Source of the DNA: Thysanoteuthis rhombus
Lineage: Eukaryota; Mollusca; Cephalopoda; Oegopsida; Thysanoteuthidae
Reading direction: 5' to 3'
DNA: 64,000 bases
Assembly: GCA_963457665.1 (NCBI GenBank)
Contig: OY735231.1
Span: forward strand, 41,468,524-41,532,523
Within the stretch, counting starts at the first letter, position 1; each line of letters begins with the position of its first letter. Both the position numbers and the translations under genes were made by a program. This document shows positions 56,525 to 64,000 of this stretch, piece by piece. The notes beneath the pieces were generated by a model. The model was given only the letters and a program-made list of their open reading frames with translations. It made no database searches and was not told the DNA's origin.

Positions 56525-57190
56525 CTTAAGTGAGATATGTATGAAGCGTACAGGATCCACCAATGAAACCAGGGGGTTGGAAATTTGAACATTTACTCTT
56601 TATTATGTCCGAAAAAAACTTGATAGAAACTGTCATGTGACCAACGCCATCTGGTTGCATGTTGTGTTGGGGGTGATCAATAAGTCAGTTACTTCTCTCG
56701 CCCTTTGTTGGGCTGCAATCACTAGAAATTCTGAATTACCAAAACGAAAAAAGCGCAAACTAAGGACCAACTTAGCATGTTTATTCATTGCAAACAGAAA
56801 CTTTCACAAAAAAAAAACATGTGTACGGGGGGGCATTTAAAAAACAAAAAACAAAAGAAAACTTTTTTGTAAAGGAGTAGATGTTTAAATTTTCAGCCCT
56901 CTACCTCCATTGATGCGCATGATGAATACATTGCCAGATGGACTTGGGTTGCCAATTTAGATGGGTTTTTTGTTTTGTTTCGTTTTTTGTTTTTTCGAAT
57001 TTGTGAGTCCAGTGTTGAAAATGATTAGATTATTTATGGATGGTTTCCGTGTTTTGATTTAAGTGACTTCCAGAATTAAAAAAATTGGAAAATCGCATCT
57101 AAATTGGCCAGCCAGCCTGACAGACAGATAGACCAACTTAAAAACTGAAAGAAATCTATGTTGACAGTTTTTGTTGATGGTTTCTAACAA
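56525..57190. repeat. ~450-bp unnamed interspersed repeat, rearranged (plus piece joined to minus piece)
   Basis: 56525-56620 is a plus-strand middle piece (GCGTACAGGATCCACCAATG, AACATTTACTCTTTATTATG). From 56622 the minus orientation starts with the reversed right end (GAAACTGTCATGTGACCAAC) and runs to the reversed left end at about 57185 (TTGACAGTTTTTGTTGATGG). Confidence 0.65.
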
Positions 57191-57404
57191 GAAGAAGTAT
57201 GTATAGCGCAGTGGAATAGAAGTAGATCTCGACGAGCAGACTCTAAAAATGCCTACGAATGCTTCTTGACATTTTGATAGTAGAGCCAATAGAAATGAAT
57301 TGGAATTAGGGCGCATGCTCAAGATTTGAGAGAATATCATTAGTGAACGACATCGAATATGAGGCAGACTAAAGTGGGAGTCTTCTGCGTTGAGGTTCTT
57401 AAGA

Positions 57405-57545
57405 GAAAAAGAAAGTTGAAGAAAAAAGAAAAGAAAGGAAGGAAGGGAGAGGAAAGAAAAGAAGGAAGATGAATGAAAGAGAAAAAAAAGGAAAGAAAAG
57501 AGGAACCAGAAATGTGAAGCGAGAGGTAAGACGAAAAAAAGAAAG
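57405..57545. repeat. Homopurine-rich tract
   Basis: About 140 bp of nearly pure A and G. Confidence 0.85.
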
Positions 57546-58300
57546 AAAATATAAAGAAAATTATTACATCAGATGAAAGAACGAATAGAAAATAAACAAT
57601 CTTTATGAAATAAATTTTTTAAAAATAACAAACCTAGTTGTGATAGAATCAAAATCCACCCCTACTTCTATTTTTACGTAAAATTATCATTGCAATTTTT
57701 ATAAAGTGTATATTCAAAAAATTATTTACTTATAAGATAATAAGGCTCTTCATTTGTTCATACCAGACATAAGGGCCTGTTAGAAATAACGTAAGGATGA
57801 ACGGTGGAAGCAAAATGTGACTTTATTTGACAGGGAGTTTGCGAATCCTAAAAAGTCCAAAATTAAATGACAGTTTTTAACAATCCCATAAATAATTCAC
57901 TTTCACAATTTATTTTTGTTCGAAACGAAAATGACAAAATACTGCAAGAAACACTTTTAATTAATTATCTTAATTCTGAAATCTATCAATTTTCTTACCT
58001 GAGTATAAATATGCGAGGGGATCCTATTGAAAAATTCTGATACTGCCATCTTTGTTGCTGTTTGACATTAAGTAACTAAGAGACCTCGTCATGAGATTAT
58101 GTGCACTTCATTGTTTTACCTGTATGACTCATCGGTTCTTGATGAGGAAATCTTGTTACGAAGAGAAAAAAGTCAACTCTGTTTGACAAAAACAAGAAGG
58201 AAGAGAAATGATGAGCGGAAATGTATAATGGTCACATAATCGTGCATCTCATGAGTGAGATTTAGAAAAGCACAGTATTACTGAGGTGATAGAGAAGTAA
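57546..58300. other. Intergenic DNA, no feature recognised
   Basis: A+T-rich. Part of it may belong to the Helitron remnant that ends at the next (TA)n array, but I cannot align it. Confidence 0.4.
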
Positions 58301-58309
58301 TACAGAATA

Positions 58310-58341
58310 ATATGAAATATTAGCTTAGTCTATGGAGCCGA

Positions 58342-58346
<5 letters not shown>
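58310..58346 (+). mobile_element. Helitron family remnant cut by (TA)n
   Basis: TATTAGCTTAGTCTATGGAG and CCGAGCCATA match ATAGCTTTACGCTCCTCGGAGCCGATCCATACA of H3. The expected hairpin and CTAG are replaced by the (TA)n array. Confidence 0.45.

Positions 58347-58397
<51 letters not shown>
58345..58397. repeat. (TA)n microsatellite
   Basis: About 52 bp of TA. Confidence 0.95.
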
Positions 58398-58399
<2 letters not shown>

Positions 58400-58480
58400 C
58401 AGCTGCCGTTATAAGTCCACTGCTAGTCAAAGGCCTTCCCCAGGTTCTTACATACAATTAGTGCCTTTATTTCCATTCTG
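58398..58480 (-). mobile_element. LINE 3' end with (TA)n tail
   Basis: The reverse complement encodes GKAF-QQWTYNGS-like text (GGGGAAGGCCTTTGACTAGC, AGTGGACTTATAACGGCAGC), a common C-terminal end of LINE families (GEAFDQQWTYNGS), and then runs into the (TA)n array as tail. Too short to assign a family. Confidence 0.5.
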
Positions 58481-59060
58481 TTTTGATAGTTTGCTTTGAA
58501 CAAGAGTGTTAAGCGTTGTTAAGTTCAGTAAAAGAATGTGCAACTAAAAAAATATCGTGTAACTATGAGCAACTACTTTAATTATGCCAAAGTAAGCCCG
58601 GAATCTATACGAATAATATAATCTTATTGAGTATACTTTTTTTAAAATTAGATAGATTTTTGACTACCGTAGATTATCTATCGGTTAAACTGAAAGAAAA
58701 TCATCCAGATATAACTGAAAATGGCTAGTGTGATTCTCTGCAGTGAAAGTCGGACTGCGTTTTGATTGGTTCATAATCATAGGCTTCCTTATCCGACTAT
58801 TGACAATTTATAGTAGAATTGAACTTAGCTAAATTTAATCAGTGTGATTGTAGCATTTAATGAGTGGTTTAATGACAAGAATATATCCATGCTTTGCAGA
58901 CATTCTCCATTGGCGGGAAATCTTGTCGAATCTTGCAACGGTGAATTCTTCTTAAGTCAACATATTTCTAGTTATAAAGAGCCAACGCTGTTGCTCGGCT
59001 CAATAAATTTGTGTTTTCTTTAAAATAGGCTAGTACGATCATTGTCACTATCCCGTGTAG
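58481..59060. other. Intergenic DNA, no feature recognised
   Basis: No gene or shared repeat. Confidence 0.45.
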
Positions 59061-59062
59061 GG

Positions 59063-59536
59063 CAGTGATTCTTAACGTGAGTCACACGTCCAATACGGGG
59101 GACAATTTGTATGTATTCAGGGGTCGATTTGGAATTTGGGTATGAAATGCGGAACGTGTTCCCTTAGAATTGTATCGCTTTAAGGTTCAACTTGATAATT
59201 CCTAATTCATTATCAGCAGCAGCCTTTTAACGTCTGTCGTAAGACATAGACTCTCTCCGTCATGGTCGTCTTGGAGATCTCGCTGTCTTATGTTCTGTCG
59301 GCCATGTTTTATATATAAAATACTATTGAATAAAAGTGTTGAGATAATTGGGTTGTTGTTACTAAATTTTACACAATAAAGAAATTACAAGTGCCCTAAA
59401 GTTCAGATATCAGTAATTTCTACAAAGAATTTGTCACATGATTTTTAATCAAATTCTTATTCTTTAGAAAGGGGTGTGTTGGATTTTTTTAGCTGTTGAG
59501 GAGGGACAGAAAGGAGATAAGGTTAAGAACCATTGA
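59063..59536. mobile_element. hAT-like non-autonomous element with nested RTE piece
   Basis: Left end CAGTGATTCTTAACGTG and right end GGTTAAGAACCATTG are inverted (CAGTGATTCTTAAC against CAATGGTTCTTAAC). Eight-base flanks GTGTAGGG and ATATAACG agree at about half the positions, so a decayed 8-bp duplication is possible. Inside, 59209-59300 on the minus strand is an RTE 3' fragment (CTTTTAACGTCTGTCGTAAG, ACATAGACTCTC). No transposase coding. Confidence 0.55.
59209..59300 (-). mobile_element. RTE-type LINE, short 3' fragment
   Basis: CAGCAGCAGCCTTTTAACGT and CTGTCGTAAGACATAGACTC match the family's 3' end (tail CATCATCATCAGTCTTTTAACGTCCGTCGTTGGACATAGACC). Lies inside the hAT-like element. Confidence 0.7.
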
Positions 59537-59539
59537 TAT

Positions 59540-60840
59540 AACGTCTGATTTTAGGTCATTTTGTTGAAAAAAGGCCAAGTGGGAAAATATCACAGGGAAT
59601 TCAATAGCAAGAACCATAAGTTCAAAGATGCGTTCATCATCTATGATTTCTTGTTTCAAACGCATTCTGAACAAAGCAGTAGTATTATTATTAGTTATGT
59701 TAGTGTTAACAGAGAGAGGAGGAAAGGGAAGGTGAGGGTTATTCACCCGAAAATTTGCTATTGAAAAACAATGAGTAAGTTTAAATTAAAGTAAGTGTAC
59801 AATTTTTAATAGTTATTTGTTTTGGAGTCTTAGTGTATGGTTACTTCTTTTTATTGTTGAGCTATATAGGTATATATAACATTTTCAGCTATAAATTATC
59901 TGGAGTTTGAAGAAAAGTTTAGCCAATGTTAACCATTTTGACTGGCAGTTTTACTTACCGATAACAATTAATACTTAGAGCACTGTGAGAAAACACTTGA
60001 TATGTCATCTTATGACATATTAGTGGTTATTAAATAAAACACAAAACTGCCTCCTTTCTGTTGTTCAACATATCTGGGGCCGACCAATTGGCCGACGAAA
60101 AGCGTTTTGAGAGAAGTGTGGACACATTTTTTAAAGCAACATTATCATAATAAAAGAAGAACTAAAAAAAATTCTTTAATTTTCATAACATGTCTTTCTT
60201 TCTTGTATCCATTTGTGATCTATTGTTTTTTCCATCTTCCTTTTCTTGTCTCCAATTGCTTCTTTCATTCCTTTTTTATTAGAAGAACCAACATTTAGAA
60301 TAATTCACATAAAGAAGATGTATTTGATTGAACTGATAATGCAGACAGCGTGTGAGGTACAAGGTCAGCAATTTCAGAGTGGCCAATGATGGGACGATCA
60401 AGGGATTAGTAATGACTGAGGTGATAAGAGACAAGAGAAAGTGTGAATGTATGTAGGTATATGTGTGTGTGTGTGTATGTTATAAGTGATACACAGATAG
60501 GTATATGTGTGTGTATATGTGTGCATACGTGTAAAGATCAATTCCCGGATTCAGAGAAAAAGAGACCGGAATAGTACGAATTTAGAGGGAGGTAAGGACA
60601 TATTTCAGTGTAGCAAAATAAGGTGGATAGCAGTTAGCCTCTAGCCCTTGGGACCAGTGGGAGTGTTTTGAGTCTTTCAGAAAAGGAGCTAACTTCAACC
60701 AAATTTCGCATATCGTTTGTGTAAAATGCAATAAAGAAAATGTAGCATTTTAGACTCTGGAACCACAGTCATCTGAATGATAAAATGAATGGAACGTCGC
60801 ACTTGCAAAGATGGGTAGTATCAGGTTTCTTTTGGGAAAT
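59540..60840. other. Intergenic DNA with TG-rich run near 60450-60530
   Basis: Short frames only. No domain recognised. Confidence 0.45.
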
Positions 60841-60844
60841 CCTA

Positions 60845-61352
60845 CTTCATCGTCATCAACTTTTTAACGTCTGTCGTTGGATATAGACCTTCTCCTAGAC
60901 TCGCCACACCCCTCCATCATGGGTGTCGTGGAATCAATACCTTTTGAACCAGTCTAGTTAGTCGGACTTATCATTTTCTGCCAGCTACAATTTCGCACAT
61001 GATATCTGGGATCTATGTTATGAGACATGATGTCCAGCAGTTGTCCGGCATTCTAGCAACATCACGACCCAATGCCAATTTTCTTATGTATTTTCTCTCT
61101 CTGACTCCAGTGTTTTTCTTTAATATACTGTACTGTCTTTTGATCTCTTGTGCACGTTGAATGGTTCTCAGTTTGAGCGTCGATCTTTTGATTAGGTTCC
61201 ATGTTTCAGCACTGTATGCAAATATCGGGAGGGTGCATTGATGAAGACCTTTATTTCTAGAACTATTGTTTTTGAAGGTTGAGCTTGCTCTACCAAAAGC
61301 TTGCCAGTCTCGAGTGATTCTTCGCTTGATTTCTTCTTCTGGGGATTTTAGC
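60845..61352 (-). mobile_element. RTE-type LINE 3' end, truncated
   Basis: CATCGTCATCAACTTTTTAA and CGTCTGTCGTTGGATATAGA on plus mark the tail and 3' part. The minus strand encodes SPEEEIKRRITRDWQAFGRASSTFKNNSS, LHQCTLPIFAYSAETWNLIKRSTLKLRTIQRAQEIK and LALGRDVARMPDNCWTS, in order. This is the longest uninterrupted RTE C-terminal frame here (114 codons, 61013-61357), with missing residues around the ERIMLN motif. Confidence 0.85.
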
Positions 61353-61359
61353 CCCAATA

Positions 61360-63050
61360 ATTAAACCCTATACATGTCTTCTAGTTCTTGTTCTATAGAG
61401 GCCAAAGTTGCATAAACCAGAATCCCAATAACTGATCGAAGGATTGCACAAAATAACAGTGGACGATGCATTTTTGCATCCCATGAAAATATTGAAGGCA
61501 GAAAACTGATTTGGAAAACAAGAAAATGGACAGACTCCGATCAGTTTTTGGCAGCATTTGTCGATTTTTACGTCTGTTGTAAAACTGTTTCCGATTGTTT
61601 TCAAGTTGAGCCCCCTATAAAAACAAAAATAAAGACTGAATGATCATTTCATCGGAAATAATACGAAAAATATCATCCGAAATACAATATAATTCATTCA
61701 GAAATGAAAAATTTATAAATAATTGTATATGAAGTGTATATGTTACTTATACATACTGGATAGTCTGTTTTTTCTCAATCATGCTTTCTTTCATTCTTGT
61801 ACCTTCTATTTCTTGCATCTTGATAATTGATTCAAAAGAAAAGGGAATGATACAACATAATGTCTCAAAAGAACTAAGAAAACATTCCTCTCTCTTCGCC
61901 CATTGTCTCTTCCCTTTCCTGTCTTATGTATACTTTAAACCTTTTCGAATTTGGTCAGTAAGAAAAGATGCTTGGCATTCATAGACCTGATCGAAGTTCG
62001 TCGCAGGTAAAAATTTTATTCGGATCAACAGAATAAAAACATTCTTCAAGTATCAGGCTAGTCGGGCCAGAATGAAATAGATACAAAGAATATTTGGTTC
62101 TCAAGCCCACGAGGAACGGAACGTCCTCCACTGCTTTTCCTCCTTAGCTTTTTTGTAATTACGTTTGTTTCTATTCTTTGCCTTTACAGTACGACTGAAC
62201 GACTCAAACATAATTTCCGATGGCCCCGAAGACTTGCCTGATTTGATTTTAACTCCTACGTCTTTCATCCAATGCCACTCTTGTATTTGCGTGTGTGGGT
62301 CTGGGTATACATGAGTATACGTATATGTACACGTGTGTATGCATGCAGTTCTGAGTGTATGTGCATATACATACGTGTGTATTACGTGTATTTTGTAGTT
62401 TGCTTTTTTTTTCTTTTCGTTACTTTATGTTATTCAAATAGCGGTTGCCGTACGTTAATATAAAGACAGATTAGCATGGCCGTTCTCTGTAATCTGATGA
62501 ATGTCCCACTAATATGGCCTTGTGCCAGACTAACCTATGCTGTGAACTATTCCTCGTTTAAATACTACATCCGATTAAATGACATACTATTACTATAGAT
62601 TATTTACCAAACTTAACAAGTACTGTCACATTCATGTCTGTGAGTGTATGTGAGTTGTGTATGTGTATATACATGCATTTATGTGTGTGTGTATGTATGT
62701 GCTTGTGGATGTTTGTGTGTGCAGACGTAAGTTGTAAAATAGACTAATAGGAAGGAAAGGAATAAGTGTTTGCTATTGATTCGTAAATTCAATATCAAAG
62801 GGAAGTAAGCGATTACTTTGGCTTATGCATCTACTACTACGGCTAACGAAGGAAATGAACGAAAGAAACTTGAGAAATTTAATATTCGCCAAACAAAATT
62901 TACGACGATAATTTGGCGCAATGGGTGACCTTTATCGGCTATTCACATGGACAGTGTCAGAAAAAGAAAAAGTAATTGTCAAATGAATTTTCATTTCCAA
63001 CTGCCACTGTATATTCTTTTAAATTTCATAATTATGGAAAAAAATGTCTA
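61360..63050. other. Intergenic DNA with imperfect TG/CA-rich runs
   Basis: Imperfect TG-rich tracts at about 62285-62400 and 62635-62725. Chance frames of up to 78 codons. Confidence 0.45.
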
Positions 63051-63056
63051 TAATTA

Positions 63057-63130
63057 CCAGTAACCCTAATCCTAATTCTAACCATTACCCTAATACTAAC
63101 CCTAACGCTAAAACTGAACCCAACCCTGAA
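63057..63130. repeat. Degenerate telomere-like (CCCTAA)n patch
   Basis: Repeated CCCTAA/ACCCTAA-like units (TAACCCTAATCCTAATTCTAACC is the pattern, then TACCCTAATACTAACCCTAACGC). About ten hexamer-like units, several mutated, in the orientation CCCTAA on the plus strand. Confidence 0.6.
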
Positions 63131-63548
63131 ATTGATTCTAAATTATATCTTTAATGATTAAATTTAATAAAATAAAATTAATATTCAATTTTAATAGAAT
63201 ATAGTCCTAAATGTTCAAGTCGTCCGCTTTCGTTCATTTGGGACGTTAGTAGCGGTAGCCGCGGTTACAGCAGACGCATAAGCCAACGTAATCGTTTACC
63301 TCCTTTTGATATTGAAATCACGAACCGATAACAAACCTTTACCGGAAAGATAAGCCTGAAGGCCCCTCAGTTAATACGACAAAAAAACCCATGGACAGTA
63401 ATTTGTTGTTTTCCCCTTCAGATGTCAACAATCTTTAATGAAGGAAAATAAAACAAGACGTCTTCAGCACCAGAAATCTCCGAAGTGACAAATAAGATGC
63501 TGAAATGATGGCGCTTTTTAGAATTTTCTCAGTACATTTCATTTTTCC

Positions 63549-63830
63549 TCGTTACGGCCAAACCGTGTTTAACGCACTGGTTCTCTTACAATCACCGAAG
63601 TTGAGCAACATCGAGTCTGGTCAGTACCTAACATGAGTGACCGTCTAGGAATACCGGATGCTGTAAGTAGCTGGGGATCATATAGAGACCCTCCTGTGGC
63701 GATCTCATTAATTCTCATAAGGGGAGCACCGATCTCTACATTATGCTAAATAACACAAACCAAAGGCCCCATATTCGAACACTGTGAATGGCCTAGCTGT
63801 GAGCGATGAAAAATGAACGAATTATTCATC
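63549..63830 (+). mobile_element. 5S-rRNA-derived SINE, complete
   Basis: Head: TTACGGCCAAACCGTGTTTA, CACTGGTTCTC, CACCGAAGTTGAGCAACATC, TCTGGTCAGTACCTAACATG, GGAATACCGGATGCTGTAAG. Body: GGGGATCATATAGAGACCCT, GATCTCATTAATTCTCATAA, GATCTCTACATTATGCTAAA, TAACACAAACCAAAGGCCCC. 3' end: AATGGCCTAGCTGTGAGCGA, TGAAAAATGAACGAATTATT. The head retains more of the 5S 5' end (ACGGCCAAACC) than any other copy here. Changes in the WGGGTGACC part (ATGAGTGACC) mark it as a SINE. Confidence 0.8.
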
Positions 63831-64000
63831 CATAGACGAATTTCCCAGAAATCTGAATCGAGTTAACGACGAACCTATCTTGTCGTTTTAATATGTCCTT
63901 CACTAAGTCTGTAATTCCAGAGGTGAAGAAATGGTACAAGACTAATTGCATTGGTACAGAGAGGAGCCGGCGCCTACCTTTTACGCTTGGTTGATTAGTC

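Overview
This window is gene-poor, A+T-rich (by eye about two thirds A+T) animal DNA. I find no intact host protein gene. The longest reading frames are translations of (TA)n microsatellites, frames on the opposite strand of old transposons, or unremarkable frames with no recognisable domain. The repeat landscape points to an invertebrate metazoan: RTE-type LINEs ending in ATG/CAT triplet tails, 5S-rRNA-derived and tRNA-derived SINEs, Helitrons, pogo/Tigger- and hAT-like MITEs, and hammerhead-ribozyme motifs of the Penelope-like kind. A degenerate TTAGGG/CCCTAA patch near 63.1 kb fits a lophotrochozoan, cnidarian or deuterostome rather than an insect. The species cannot be named from sequence alone.

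Layout. 0-9 kb: RTE fragments, a tRNA-like SINE and two 5S-derived SINEs, then the largest RTE copy (about 6.37-7.98 kb) followed directly by a second RTE 3' end (to 8.43 kb). 9-16 kb: a Helitron end, a pogo-like MITE, LINE-2 and SINE fragments, a possible Penelope-like terminal region (12.15-12.74 kb), and a striking palindrome with probable target-site duplication (15.03-15.41 kb). 16-33 kb: microsatellites, SINEs, two minus-strand RTE 3' ends, a 5S-SINE, a U2 snRNA pseudogene fragment, a tRNA-like sequence between 42-bp inverted repeats (28.85-29.06 kb), and a second long RTE copy (29.37-30.92 kb). 33-37 kb: three same-direction Helitron derivatives, a short palindromic MITE, a hAT end and a SINE. 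37-47 kb: a pogo-like MITE, two copies of an unnamed 350-bp repeat, RTE fragments, and a near-perfect hammerhead ribozyme motif between two (TA)n arrays (46.26-46.30 kb). 47-57 kb: a dense cluster of an unnamed repeat of about 450 bp, homopurine tracts, a 490-bp-spaced direct repeat and a G+C-rich insert. 57-64 kb: hAT-like element, last RTE end, TG-rich tracts, telomere-like patch and a well preserved 5S-SINE.

Nothing here works as an operon or pathway. The biology is that of mobile elements and their relics. The observations most worth following are the hammerhead motif at 46.26 kb, the palindromic element at 15 kb, the Helitron family defined by three shared ends, the 5S-SINE subfamilies, and the inverted-repeat-enclosed tRNA-like unit. 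Coordinates of diverged repeats are approximate (usually within 10-50 bp), because they were placed by eye.
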